Part shown: positions 41,183 to 49,581 of the stretch, in pieces | Position numbering within the stretch: position 1 is the stretch's first letter | Layout: each line of letters starts with the position of its first letter | Source of the DNA: an uncultured Eubacterium sp. | Lineage (GTDB): Bacteria > Bacillota > Clostridia > Lachnospirales > Lachnospiraceae | NCBI RefSeq assembly: GCF_934295145.1 | Contig: NZ_CAKRAS010000017.1 | Location: 1-49,684, forward strand | Reading direction: 5' to 3' | Length of the DNA stretch: 49,684 nt | The notes under the pieces: generated by a model | What the model was told of the DNA's origin: nothing | Seen by the model: the letters and a program-made list of their open reading frames with translations, nothing else | Databases searched by the model: none | Position numbers and translations under genes: made by a program

Positions 41183-41620
41183 ATGAAAGAATCGAAAGTT
41201 TCGTTGGAAAATGGATTATACCGCTGTGGCTGGGTAATTTTTATACTACTCGGTGCAGGGATAATTCTAAAAAGATTCTTTTTCACGGATTTGTTTACAG
41301 GCGGGCGGATGCCTCCGTGTGTATTTCATACACTGACCGGTTATTTTTGCCCGGGATGCGGCGGAACCAGAAGCCTGAAAGCATTGTTATCCGGAAGATT
41401 CCTCGTTTGCGCGGTGGATTTCCCGATGATTATGTATGCTGCTGTGGTATATGTCTGGTTTATGATCAGTCAGACCATAGACAAAGTCAGCAGACATCGG
41501 ATTCCAATAGGAATGAAATACCGCCATGCGTGGGTATATGCCTCGCTTGTTATCGTAATCATTCATTTTATAGTAAAAAATCTGTTTTATATAAAAACCG
41601 GAATCGAACCGTTTTTATAA
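41183..41620 (+). CDS. DUF2752 family membrane protein
   Basis: A 145-residue protein with an N-terminal helix (about 17-32), the DUF2752 signature C-P-G-C-G-G-T-R-S near residues 56-64, and two further helices (about 77-95 and 115-130). The family's two close cysteines may bind metal; the function is unknown. AAGGAGG lies eight bases before the ATG. An overlapping frame (41161-41652) on the same strand is a shadow. The stop overlaps the end of the convergent minus-strand gene by six bases. Confidence 0.9.
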   Translation: MKESKVSLENGLYRCGWVIFILLGAGIILKRFFFTDLFTGGRMPPCVFHTLTGYFCPGCGGTRSLKALLSGRFLVCAVDFPMIMYAAVVYVWFMISQTIDKVSRHRIPIGMKYRHAWVYASLVIVIIHFIVKNLFYIKTGIEPFL

Positions 41621-42097
41621 ATATTCTCCGGAACCGTTGCCATCCGGGATAGAATCACTTCCGGAACCGCCGTCTGTACCGGAACCATCACTGCCCGGAT
41701 TCAAATCGATGCCGAAATCGTGCTCTAAGGTATAGGTATAACGTTCCAGAAACTTGTCAAATCCGCCGTACTGACGGCTGACAGTGATAAAACTGCCGAT
41801 GGTGATGACCAGACTGATCAATAAACCGGCAGTGCCAAGGAACAGAGCGGTGCGTGCAGCTCCGGTCGCCTTTTTGCGTTTGCCTCTGGAGAGCAGGGCA
41901 AAAATAATTGCCAGACCGCCAAAAATAAACGCGCCATACAGACAACAAACAGATACAATACTGAGAATGGAACAGATCAGGGCAGCCGCAGCAAGACCGT
42001 TGGATGCATTTCCCGGAGCGGGATTGTGGTAATTCGGATCCTGCTGATTCGGCTGTTCCCAGGAATCATTCCATGGATTGTTATTTTGTTCGTACAT
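41615..42097 (-). CDS. DUF4190-like small membrane protein
   Basis: A 160-residue protein with an Asn/Gln/Pro-rich N-terminal cytosolic tail (about 1-33), two membrane helices (about 36-66 and 84-105) separated by a basic turn (S-R-G-K-R-K-K), and an extracytoplasmic part ending in a Gly/Ser/Asp-rich tail. This layout fits DUF4190-type proteins, which are of unknown function. AAAGGAGG precedes the ATG at 42097. It ends tail-to-tail with the DUF2752 gene. Confidence 0.8.
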   Translation of the reverse strand: MYEQNNNPWNDSWEQPNQQDPNYHNPAPGNASNGLAAAALICSILSIVSVCCLYGAFIFGGLAIIFALLSRGKRKKATGAARTALFLGTAGLLISLVITIGSFITVSRQYGGFDKFLERYTYTLEHDFGIDLNPGSDGSGTDGGSGSDSIPDGNGSGEYL

Positions 42098-42226
42098 ATT
42101 ATAATTTGCCTCCTTTAAAACATGATTCTAACATGTGCATCAGAAAATGACAACCGGAAGAATGTATGATATGATACGATATAGCGTATGAACGGAAAGA
42201 TAGAAGTACAGAAAGGATTACCAAAT

Positions 42227-44425
42227 ATGGATATCATAAAAAAAATTGCAGAAGAATTACAAATTCGCCCAGGGCAGGCACAGGCAGCAGTTAAACTGAT
42301 AGATGAGGGAAATACCATTCCATTTATTTCCCGTTACCGTAAAGAAGCTACCGGTGCACTGAACGATGAAGTGCTCAGAAATCTGTATGAGCGTTTGAAT
42401 TATCTGCGCAATCTGGAAGAAAAAAAGGAGCAGGTGCTTTCATCTATTGAGGAACAGGGAAAACTGACCGAGGATCTGAAAAAACAGATTCTGGCAGCAG
42501 ATACTCTGGTGGCCGTGGACGACCTGTACCGTCCATATCGCCCAAAACGCCGTACCCGTGCAACAATTGCAAAAGAAAAAGGACTGGAACCGCTGGCAAA
42601 TCTGTTGTCTTTGCAGCAGTTAGATCATTCTGCCGAGGAAGAAGCAGTAGCTTATATTTCCGAGGAAAAAGGTGTGGGATTCGCCGAGGAAGCATTACAG
42701 GGTGCCATGGATATCGTGGCAGAAGCCATTGCAGATGAAGCCGATTATAGAACTTATATCAGAGAAAAAACAATGCAAAAGGGAAGATTGACTTCCACTG
42801 CGAAGGATGAAAATGCGGAATCTGTATATGAAATGTATTATGATTTTGAAGAGCCTGTGGCCAAACTGGCGGGACATCGGATTTTGGCGCTAAATCGTGG
42901 AGAAAAGGAAAAAATTCTGACAGTGAAACTGGAAGCCCCGGAGGAAGAGATTATCCGTTATCTGGAGAAAAAGACGATTCGCAGAGATAATCCGTATACA
43001 ACACCGTATTTAAAAGAAGCTGTCGCAGACAGTTATCAGCGTCTGATCGCACCGGCGATTGAACGTGAAATCCGAAACAGCTTGACAGAGGAAGCGCAGG
43101 AAGGCGCAATCCGTGTCTTTGGAAAAAATTTGGAACAACTTCTGATGCAGCCGCCAATCCGTGGGCAGGTGGTACTTGGCTGGGATCCGGCGTTCCGTAC
43201 CGGATGTAAACTGGCTGTAGTAGATGCTACTGGAAAAGTGCTGGATACAGTAGTGATTTTCCCGACTGCCCCGCAGAATAAAGTGGCAGAAGCCAAAGCT
43301 GTTTTGAAAAAATTGATTGCAAAATACCATATTACGCTGATCTCCGTTGGAAACGGAACTGCTTCCAGGGAGTCGGAGCAGGTGATTGTAGAATTATTAA
43401 AAGAACTGCCGGTTCCGGTACAGTATGTAATCGTAAATGAAGCCGGAGCCAGTGTGTATTCTGCAAGTAAACTGGCTACAGAAGAGTTCCCAAATTTTGA
43501 TGTAGGACAGCGAAGTGCGGCATCCATTGCGAGACGTCTGCAGGATCCACTGGCAGAACTGGTGAAGATCGATCCAAAATCCATTGGCGTTGGTCAGTAT
43601 CAGCATGATATGAATCAGAAACGTCTCGGAGAGGCGCTGGAAGGCGTGGTAGAGGACTGCGTAAACAAAGTCGGAGTAGATTTAAATACTGCTTCTGTTC
43701 CGTTGTTGGAACATGTATCCGGCATTAATAAAACGATTGCAAAAAATATTGTTGCATATCGGGAAGATAATGGTATATTTAAGAATCGGAAAGATTTATT
43801 AAAGGTAGCAAAACTTGGACCAAAAGCATTTGAACAGTGTGCCGGTTTCCTGCGCATCAGCGATGGTACACAGCCGCTGGATGCTACAAGTGTGCATCCG
43901 GAGAGCTACGGAGTGGCAGAAGCCTTATTGAAACGTCTGGGGTATTCTGAAGATGAATTAAAAAAAGGTGCCATTCCAGGACTGCATAAGAAAATCAGTG
44001 ATTATAAAAAACTGGCAGAAGAACTTGGAACCGGAGAACTGACACTGCGTGACATTGTGAGTGAGCTGGAAAAACCGGGCAGGGATCCCCGTGAAGATAT
44101 GCCGAAACCGATTTTACGTACCGATGTACTTGAAATGAAAGACTTAAAGCCGGGTATGATCCTGAAAGGAACGGTTCGAAACGTCATTGATTTTGGCGCT
44201 TTCGTGGATATTGGCGTACATCAGGACGGATTGGTACACATTTCACAGATCTGTGACCGCTTTATTAAACATCCGCTGGAGGCAGTATCTGTCGGAGATG
44301 TTGTGGACGTGCAGGTGCTCAGTGTGGATGTGGCGAAAAAACGAATTGCGCTGACGATGAAGATTCAGGATCAAAATGCATCCGCAGAAAAGCAGCACAA
44401 AAATACGCAGAAGAAGAAAAAATAA
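42227..44425 (+). CDS. tex: Tex-family RNA-binding transcription accessory protein
   Basis: Tex is a conserved cytosolic protein with nucleic-acid-binding domains, linked to transcription and RNA handling. The 732-residue protein shows the Tex N-terminal domain (P-F-I-S-R-Y-R-K-E-A-T-G-A-L near 32-45), the YqgF/RuvX-like nuclease-fold region (G-W-D-P-A-F-R-T-G-C-K near 320), helix-hairpin-helix repeats (N-T-A-S-V-P-L-L-E-H-V-S-G-I) and a C-terminal S1 domain (G-A-F-V-D-I-G-V-H-Q-D-G-L-V-H). It ends in a lysine-rich tail. The ATG at 42227 was chosen because AAAGGA is nine bases upstream and homology starts at M-D-I-I-K-K-I; the frame is open to 42188. tsaE follows 59 bases later. Confidence 0.97.
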   Translation: MDIIKKIAEELQIRPGQAQAAVKLIDEGNTIPFISRYRKEATGALNDEVLRNLYERLNYLRNLEEKKEQVLSSIEEQGKLTEDLKKQILAADTLVAVDDLYRPYRPKRRTRATIAKEKGLEPLANLLSLQQLDHSAEEEAVAYISEEKGVGFAEEALQGAMDIVAEAIADEADYRTYIREKTMQKGRLTSTAKDENAESVYEMYYDFEEPVAKLAGHRILALNRGEKEKILTVKLEAPEEEIIRYLEKKTIRRDNPYTTPYLKEAVADSYQRLIAPAIEREIRNSLTEEAQEGAIRVFGKNLEQLLMQPPIRGQVVLGWDPAFRTGCKLAVVDATGKVLDTVVIFPTAPQNKVAEAKAVLKKLIAKYHITLISVGNGTASRESEQVIVELLKELPVPVQYVIVNEAGASVYSASKLATEEFPNFDVGQRSAASIARRLQDPLAELVKIDPKSIGVGQYQHDMNQKRLGEALEGVVEDCVNKVGVDLNTASVPLLEHVSGINKTIAKNIVAYREDNGIFKNRKDLLKVAKLGPKAFEQCAGFLRISDGTQPLDATSVHPESYGVAEALLKRLGYSEDELKKGAIPGLHKKISDYKKLAEELGTGELTLRDIVSELEKPGRDPREDMPKPILRTDVLEMKDLKPGMILKGTVRNVIDFGAFVDIGVHQDGLVHISQICDRFIKHPLEAVSVGDVVDVQVLSVDVAKKRIALTMKIQDQNASAEKQHKNTQKKKK

Positions 44426-44484
44426 CCTGCGGATTTCATGGAAATGTAACACGCAGACTGACAAATTAATTGAGGAAACAAAGT

Positions 44485-44919
44485 ATGAAGATAGAGACAT
44501 TTTCGGCAGAAGAAACCTATGCATTAGGGAAAAAACTGGGAAGTGAAGCCAATCCGGGAGACGTGCTGACTCTGGTTGGTGACCTTGGTGTTGGGAAAAC
44601 CGTATTTACCCAGGGATTTGCAGATGGGCTCGGAATTACAGAGCCGATCAGCAGCCCGACATTTACTATCGTACAAGTATACGAAGAAGGCAGACTGCCA
44701 TTTTATCATTTTGATGTATATCGCATTGGTGATATTGAAGAAATGGATGAGATTGGTTATGAAGATTATTTTTATGGAAACGGTGTGACCATGATTGAGT
44801 GGGCAAACCTGATCGAGGAGATCTTACCGGAGAAATACCGGGAAGTTCAGATTGAAAAAAATCTGGAAAAAGGATTTGATTATCGTACAATAACTATCAG
44901 GGAGGTGCATCACACATGA
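44485..44919 (+). CDS. tsaE: tRNA t6A-modification ATPase TsaE
   Basis: TsaE is the ATPase partner of TsaB and TsaD in making N6-threonylcarbamoyladenosine at position 37 of ANN-decoding tRNAs. The 144-residue protein has Walker A G-D-L-G-V-G-K-T near residue 32, P-T-F-T-I-V near 59 and a tyrosine/aspartate-rich H-F-D-V-Y-R segment near 73, followed by M-I-E-W-A-N-L. The start at 44485 is supported by GAGGAAA upstream; a TTG at 44470 is in frame but lacks support. The stop overlaps tsaB by four bases, so they are coupled. Confidence 0.95.
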   Translation: MKIETFSAEETYALGKKLGSEANPGDVLTLVGDLGVGKTVFTQGFADGLGITEPISSPTFTIVQVYEEGRLPFYHFDVYRIGDIEEMDEIGYEDYFYGNGVTMIEWANLIEEILPEKYREVQIEKNLEKGFDYRTITIREVHHT

Positions 44920-45635
44920 AACTTTTAGCCTTAGACAGTTCAGGGCTTGTAGCCAGCGTATCCATCGTGGAAGATGACAATATGCTGGGAGAATATACTG
45001 TAAATTATAAAAAGACGCATTCACAGACACTACTTCCGATGCTGGATGAAGTTGCAAAAATGATCGATCTGGATCTGAATAGCCTTGATGCCATTGCCGT
45101 TGCGGCAGGACCGGGTTCTTTTACCGGACTCCGCATAGGTTCTGCTACCGCAAAAGGACTTGGACTGGCTCTGGACAAACCGTTGATCCACATTCCGACA
45201 GTAGATGCACTGGCCTGCAATCTCTGGGGACATCAGTCTCTGATCTGTCCGTTGATGGATGCAAGACGGCAGCAGACTTATACCGGTATTTATGAATTCA
45301 GAGATGGTGCGCTTCAGATTTTGCAGCAGCAGTGCGCGGTTGGAATCAATGAAATCATTGCGCAGATCAATGAAATTGGCAGAGCAGTGACATTCCTTGG
45401 AGATGGCGTGGCTGTATTTCGTGATTATATAGAAGAAAACTGTACGGTGCTTCATGATTACGCACCGGCGCATATGAACAAACAGAGGGCAGGGGCAGTA
45501 GCATGGCTTGGACTTCAGTATGCAAAAGAAGGCAGATTAGAGACAGCAGCAGAGCATTGCCCGGATTATTTGCGTTTGTCACAGGCCGAACGTGAGCGTC
45601 AGGAAATGCTGGAGAAGCAGAATGTCGGAAAATAG
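44916..45635 (+). CDS. tsaB: tRNA t6A-modification protein TsaB
   Basis: TsaB forms the heterodimer core with TsaD for t6A synthesis. The 239-residue protein has the ASKHA-like start M-K-L-L-A-L-D-S-S, the H-S-Q-T-L-L-P-M motif near 35-42, and A-A-G-P-G-S-F-T-G-L-R-I-G near 64-76, all conserved in TsaB. It overlaps the tsaE stop (ATGA) and ends inside the start region of rimI. Its length is normal. The cluster order tsaE-tsaB-rimI-tsaD is common in Firmicutes. Confidence 0.95.
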   Translation: MKLLALDSSGLVASVSIVEDDNMLGEYTVNYKKTHSQTLLPMLDEVAKMIDLDLNSLDAIAVAAGPGSFTGLRIGSATAKGLGLALDKPLIHIPTVDALACNLWGHQSLICPLMDARRQQTYTGIYEFRDGALQILQQQCAVGINEIIAQINEIGRAVTFLGDGVAVFRDYIEENCTVLHDYAPAHMNKQRAGAVAWLGLQYAKEGRLETAAEHCPDYLRLSQAERERQEMLEKQNVGK

Positions 45636-46194
45636 TGTGAGTCATCCTTTAGAAAATGTGGTAAAAAAAGAAAAAAGTGTGGATTTGTGTGACAAGAAGG
45701 AGTGCATTTCCCAAAATATAAATGGAGAAAAACAGACAATTGTCATCCGTGAAATGCGGCCGGAAGATGTTTCCGCGGTAGCGGCACTGGAATCAGCGTG
45801 TTTTTCAGAACCTTGGAGTGAGCAGGCATTCCTGGATGCCTTAAAACAGCCAGAAGCGTTGATGATGGCAGCCATCGGTATGGGTAACAACCTGCTGGGG
45901 TATTGCGGAATCTATCTGTCTGCGGATGAGGGCGAGATCACAAATGTGGCAGTGCGCCCGGATCACAGAAAGCAGGGGATTGCCGATGCGATTCTGACGG
46001 CAGTGTTTTTGGCGGCACAGAAGCGAGGTATCCGGACCATTTATCTGGAAGTGCGGGAGAGCAATATTCCAGCACAAAAACTGTATGAAAAGCATGGTTT
46101 TGTACCCTGCGGCATCAGGAAAAACTTTTATCGCAAGCCAACAGAGCATGCCATTGTGATGTGCTGTGATATGACACGGAGGATGAATGAGTGA
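45622..46194 (+). CDS. rimI: Ribosomal-protein-alanine N-acetyltransferase RimI
   Basis: A GNAT acetyltransferase; RimI acetylates the N-terminal alanine of ribosomal protein S18 in model bacteria. The 190-residue protein has a GNAT core from about residue 37: R-E-M-R-P-E-D-V near the start, the acetyl-CoA loop region V-R-P-D-H-R-K-Q-G-I near 114-123, and Y-L-E-V-R-E-S-N near 144. About 35 residues precede the core, rich in Lys, Glu and Cys and without homology I recognise. The start at 45622 follows GGAGAAG inside tsaB. An in-frame start at 45592 is open but less supported. The stop overlaps the next gene by four bases. Confidence 0.92.
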   Translation: MSENSVSHPLENVVKKEKSVDLCDKKECISQNINGEKQTIVIREMRPEDVSAVAALESACFSEPWSEQAFLDALKQPEALMMAAIGMGNNLLGYCGIYLSADEGEITNVAVRPDHRKQGIADAILTAVFLAAQKRGIRTIYLEVRESNIPAQKLYEKHGFVPCGIRKNFYRKPTEHAIVMCCDMTRRMNE

Positions 46195-46421
46195 GAAAAG
46201 CAGGCGTATTATATTGTAATTGCTGCGGAAAAATGATTCCTGAGAACTGTGATGCCCGACGGGAAGATTTTTTCCATTTTGAAAAGACCTGGGGCTATTT
46301 TTCACAAAAAGATGGTACCAGTCAGACAGCGGATATCTGTGAATCCTGCTTGACGCAATGGATGGCACAGTTTCGGATTCCGCCACAGACCGTGGAAAGG
46401 ACGGAAATATTTGAATGTTAG
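46191..46421 (+). CDS. Small cysteine-rich protein of unknown function
   Basis: A 76-residue protein starting with GTG at 46191. Two cysteine pairs, C-N-C-C near residues 9-12 and C-E-S-C near 50-53, suggest a zinc ribbon. The rest is charged, with no membrane segment. I do not recognise the family. Its start overlaps the rimI stop (GTGA), and its end overlaps the start of the RNase Z-like gene by seven bases, so it is embedded in the t6A/RNase Z transcript and translated in step with it. Confidence 0.8.
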   Translation: MRKAGVLYCNCCGKMIPENCDARREDFFHFEKTWGYFSQKDGTSQTADICESCLTQWMAQFRIPPQTVERTEIFEC

Positions 46422-47326
46422 ATGTATGTTTACTTGGTACGGGGGGCATGATGCCGCTGCCGTATCGAAAATTAACCGCGTTGATGACGCGATACAATGG
46501 AAGTAATCTGCTCATTGACTGTGGTGAAGGGACGCAGGTTGCCATCCGGGAAAAAGGATGGAGTGTGCATGATCTTGATGTAATCTGTTTTACCCATTAT
46601 CATGCAGATCATATCAGTGGACTTCCTGGACTTTTACTGACTCTTGGAAATGCAGATCGCACGAAGCCAGTGCATATGATCGGCCCGAAAGGACTGGAGC
46701 GTGTGGTAAATGCACTGCGCACCATTGCACCGGAACTGCCATTTTCGATTGAATACCATGAAATAACGGAAAAAGAGCAGGAATTTGAGATGAATGGATA
46801 TTGTATCCATGCTTTTCGCGTAAATCATAATGTGACCTGCTATGGATATACACTGGAGATTAAGCGCCAGGGCAGATTTGATGTGGAACGTGCCCGTGGA
46901 CAGGAAATACCACAGAAATTCTGGAGTCGTCTGCAAAAAGGTGAAATCATTGAAGATGGAGATCGTAGGCTGACACCGGAAATGGTACTTGGTCCGCAGC
47001 GAAAAGGAATAAAACTGACTTACTGTACGGATACCAGACCGATTCCGATTATCGCAGAATGTGCAAAGCATGCGGATCTGTTTATCTGTGAGGGCATGTA
47101 TGCAGAAAAAGAGAAAGAAGCAAAGGCCCGCCAGTATAAACATATGACCTTTTATGAAGCTGCAGATCTCGCTAAACGAGCAGAAGTAGCAGAAATGTGG
47201 CTGACGCACTACAGTCCATCCTTAACCAGAGCTGAGAGTTATATGGACGAGGTACATAAAATCTTTCCGGGAGCATCTCTTGGCAAAGACGGGCGCAGCG
47301 TAGAACTTGAATTTGAAGAAGAATAA
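46415..47326 (+). CDS. rnz: Metallo-beta-lactamase-fold ribonuclease Z
   Basis: RNase Z removes 3' trailers from tRNA precursors that lack an encoded CCA; both tRNA-Ser genes in this window lack CCA. The 303-residue protein begins with the fold's G-T-G-G-M-M-P-L, has the metal motif H-Y-H-A-D-H near 61-66 followed by I-S-G-L-P-G-L-L, and later H and D ligands (Y-C-T-D-T-R-P, C-E-G-M-Y and L-T-H-Y-S-P). This matches RNase Z more than a hydrolase of other type. It overlaps the previous gene's stop, and AAAGGAC lies upstream of the ATG. Its place beside tsaB and tsaD fits a shared tRNA role. Confidence 0.9.
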   Translation: MLDVCLLGTGGMMPLPYRKLTALMTRYNGSNLLIDCGEGTQVAIREKGWSVHDLDVICFTHYHADHISGLPGLLLTLGNADRTKPVHMIGPKGLERVVNALRTIAPELPFSIEYHEITEKEQEFEMNGYCIHAFRVNHNVTCYGYTLEIKRQGRFDVERARGQEIPQKFWSRLQKGEIIEDGDRRLTPEMVLGPQRKGIKLTYCTDTRPIPIIAECAKHADLFICEGMYAEKEKEAKARQYKHMTFYEAADLAKRAEVAEMWLTHYSPSLTRAESYMDEVHKIFPGASLGKDGRSVELEFEEE

Positions 47327-47367
47327 TAGATGAATGTCGTGTCAAATGCGGCAGATGGGAGAAAATT

Positions 47368-48393
47368 ATGGCAGAGAAAGATGTATTGATTCTTGCAATC
47401 GAAAGCTCCTGTGATGAGACGGCAGCAGCTGTCGTAAAAAATGGCAGAGAAGTATTATCCAATGTGATTTCGTCACAGATTGCATTGCATACATTATATG
47501 GAGGCGTTGTGCCTGAGATTGCTTCCAGAAAACACATTGAGAAGATCAATCAGGTTATTCAGGAAGCGTTGGACGAAGCGCACGTAACTTTAGATGACAT
47601 TGATGCGATTGGTGTAACCTATGGCCCGGGATTAGTAGGCGCCCTGCTGGTTGGCGTAGCAGCAGCAAAAGCTATCAGTTATGCGAAAAAGATTCCACTG
47701 GTAGGCGTACATCACATTGAAGGGCATATCAGCGCCAACTATATTGAAAATAAAGACCTTGAGCCACCGTTTTTATGCCTTGTGGTGTCGGGCGGTCATA
47801 CACACCTTGTAAAAGTAGCAGATTACGGCAAATATGAGATCCTTGGAAGAACCAGAGATGATGCTGCCGGAGAAGCATTTGATAAAGTGGCTCGTGCCAT
47901 TGGTCTTGGCTATCCGGGTGGACCGAAAATCGAAAAAGCGGCCCGAAATGGAGATCCTATGGCAATCCCATTTCCGAAAGCAAAAGTCAACGATAATCCG
48001 TATGACTTTAGTTTCAGTGGCGTAAAATCAGCTGTGCTGAATTATATTAATGGCTGTAAGATGAAAAATATTGAGATCGTGCCGGAAGATATTGCAGCAT
48101 CTTTCCAGAAATCAGTGACAGATGTGCTGATTGCCCATGCTATGTATGCAGCGGAAGAATTTAAAATCCATAAACTTGCAATTGCAGGCGGCGTGGCTTC
48201 CAACAGTGTACTGCGTGAGGGGATGAGAGCAGCGTGTGAAAAACGAGGAATCGCTTTTTATCATCCGTCACCGATTTTCTGTACAGATAACGCGGCTATG
48301 ATTGGTGCAGCTGCATATTATGAGTATATGGCAGGAACACGTCACGGATGGGATCTGAATGCAGTTCCAAACTTGAAACTGGGAGAACGATAG
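47368..48393 (+). CDS. tsaD: tRNA t6A transferase TsaD
   Basis: TsaD transfers the threonylcarbamoyl group onto A37 of tRNA. The 341-residue protein starts A-I-E-S-S-C-D-E-T-A-A-A, has the metal motif H-H-I-E-G-H near 113-118, S-G-G-H-T-H-L near 136, and the late D-N-A-A-M-I-G near 301. All key residues are in place. GGGAG lies about ten bases upstream of the ATG. ispD follows with one base between stop and start, so they share a transcript. It completes the set with tsaE and tsaB; TsaC (the threonylcarbamoyl-AMP maker) is not in the window. Confidence 0.97.
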   Translation: MAEKDVLILAIESSCDETAAAVVKNGREVLSNVISSQIALHTLYGGVVPEIASRKHIEKINQVIQEALDEAHVTLDDIDAIGVTYGPGLVGALLVGVAAAKAISYAKKIPLVGVHHIEGHISANYIENKDLEPPFLCLVVSGGHTHLVKVADYGKYEILGRTRDDAAGEAFDKVARAIGLGYPGGPKIEKAARNGDPMAIPFPKAKVNDNPYDFSFSGVKSAVLNYINGCKMKNIEIVPEDIAASFQKSVTDVLIAHAMYAAEEFKIHKLAIAGGVASNSVLREGMRAACEKRGIAFYHPSPIFCTDNAAMIGAAAYYEYMAGTRHGWDLNAVPNLKLGER

Positions 48394-48394
48394 A

Positions 48395-49093
48395 ATGGGT
48401 GAAAAAAAACGGCATGTTGCCATTGTACTGGCAGCTGGAAAAGGATCACGAATGAAAAGTGATATCCCGAAACAGTATCTGATGTTAAACGGGAAGCCAG
48501 TGCTTTACTATGCACTTCGGGTATTTGAGGAGAGCTTTGTGGATGAAATCGTGCTGGTAACAGGTGTGGGTCAGGAATTATATTGCCAGAAAGAAATAGT
48601 GGAAAAATATGATTTTCATAAGGTATCTCACGTGATCGCAGGAGGAAAAGAACGTTATGATTCTGTATATCGCGGACTCTCTGCACTAGAAGGGGCAGAC
48701 TATGTCTATATCCATGATGGAGCACGACCGTTTATAGATGATGAACTTTTACTGCGAGCAAAACAGAACGTAGAACAGTATCATGCGTGCGCAGCTGGTA
48801 TGCCAAGTAAAGATACTATTAAAATTATAAATGAAGAAGGATTTGTGGCAGACACACCACAGCGAAAATATACGTGGACGATTCAGACACCACAAGTGTT
48901 TGAATATCCACTGATTCGTGAGGCTTATGAAAAAATGTACCGAAATATGCCGGAGATACAGATTACGGATGATGCCATGGTAGTGGAAACAATGCTTCAG
49001 ACCCCGGTTAAGTTATATGAAGGAAGTTATGATAATATAAAAATTACAACGCCGGAAGATCTGGTGATAGCAGGGGCTTTCCTTTGCACCTAA
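48395..49093 (+). CDS. ispD: 2-C-methyl-D-erythritol 4-phosphate cytidylyltransferase IspD
   Basis: IspD attaches CMP to methylerythritol phosphate in the MEP route to isoprenoids. The 232-residue protein has the nucleotidyltransferase loop A-A-G-K-G-S-R-M near 14-21, K-Q-Y-L near 27, G-G-x-x-R-Y-D-S near 85-92 and H-D-G-A-R-P near 108-113, and ends with the usual T-T-P-E-D-L. GGAGAACG lies nine bases upstream, within the end of tsaD. It is the last gene before the tRNA region. Confidence 0.96.
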   Translation: MGEKKRHVAIVLAAGKGSRMKSDIPKQYLMLNGKPVLYYALRVFEESFVDEIVLVTGVGQELYCQKEIVEKYDFHKVSHVIAGGKERYDSVYRGLSALEGADYVYIHDGARPFIDDELLLRAKQNVEQYHACAAGMPSKDTIKIINEEGFVADTPQRKYTWTIQTPQVFEYPLIREAYEKMYRNMPEIQITDDAMVVETMLQTPVKLYEGSYDNIKITTPEDLVIAGAFLCT

Positions 49094-49168
49094 ACAGTTC
49101 TTTTTAGTCTGTTTTGTATGAATGATAAGGAGTTTTACTCGAAAAAACAAAAAAAATAAAAAAACTTG

Positions 49169-49197
49169 TTGACAAGATAGGGGGGTATATGTATAAT
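49169..49197 (+). promoter_or_regulatory. Strong promoter of the tRNA-Ser genes
   Basis: Consensus TTGACA at 49169-49174, exactly 17 bases, and consensus TATAAT at 49192-49197. It lies 34 bases upstream of the first tRNA. Confidence 0.92.
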
Positions 49198-49230
49198 AAT
49201 TCTTGCGCTGGTCAAATGCGCACAGAAAAA

Positions 49231-49316
49231 GGAGAGATATCGAAGTGGTCATAACGAGGCGGTCTTGAAAACCGTTTGTCCGCAAGGGCGCGTGGGTTCG
49301 AATCCCACTCTCTCCG
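49231..49316 (+). tRNA. tRNA-Ser (anticodon TGA)
   Basis: Acceptor arm GGAGAGA pairs with TCTCTCC (49309-49315), discriminator G. The anticodon loop CTTGAAA gives UGA. The long variable arm (TTGTCCGCAAGGGCG) is typical for serine, and the T arm has GTTCGAATCC. No CCA is encoded; 86 bases. Confidence 0.96.
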
Positions 49317-49353
49317 TTATCGACTAAGTCGATGATCATATATTTGTTAATTC

Positions 49354-49443
49354 GGAGAAGTACCCAAGCTGGCCGAAGGGACACCCCTGGAAAGGGTGCA
49401 GGTCGTTAACAGCGGCGCGAGGGTTCAAATCCCTCCTTCTCCG
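49354..49443 (+). tRNA. tRNA-Ser (anticodon GGA)
   Basis: Acceptor GGAGAAG pairs with CTTCTCC, discriminator G. Anticodon loop CTGGAAA in stem CACCC/GGGTG gives GGA. It has a long variable arm and T loop GTTCAAATCC. No CCA is encoded; 90 bases. Confidence 0.96.
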
Positions 49444-49472
49444 CTATCAATCAAAAAAACATAAAAAAGTTG

Positions 49473-49501
49473 TTGACAAACAATTATGATTATGATAATA
49501 T
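49473..49501 (+). promoter_or_regulatory. rRNA operon promoter P1
   Basis: TTGACA at 49473-49478, 17 bases, TAATAT at 49496-49501, preceded by an A-rich stretch like an UP element. A small hairpin (GTCGC ... GCGAC, 49511-49530) follows. Confidence 0.85.
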
Positions 49502-49552
49502 GATTGAGCTGTCGCAAAAAAAAGAGCGACAAAATAAAATATAAAAAAGTTG

Positions 49553-49581
49553 TTGACAAACACTTGGATATCTGGTAAGAT
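49553..49581 (+). promoter_or_regulatory. rRNA operon promoter P2
   Basis: TTGACA at 49553-49558, 17 bases, TAAGAT at 49576-49581. The upstream AAAAAAGTTGTTGACAAAC segment is an exact repeat of the one at P1. Confidence 0.85.

Noticed and set aside
41161..41652. 163-codon open frame over the DUF2752 gene
   Set aside because: The overlapping frame 41183-41620 has the family signature, membrane helices and the ribosome binding site; this one is a shadow.
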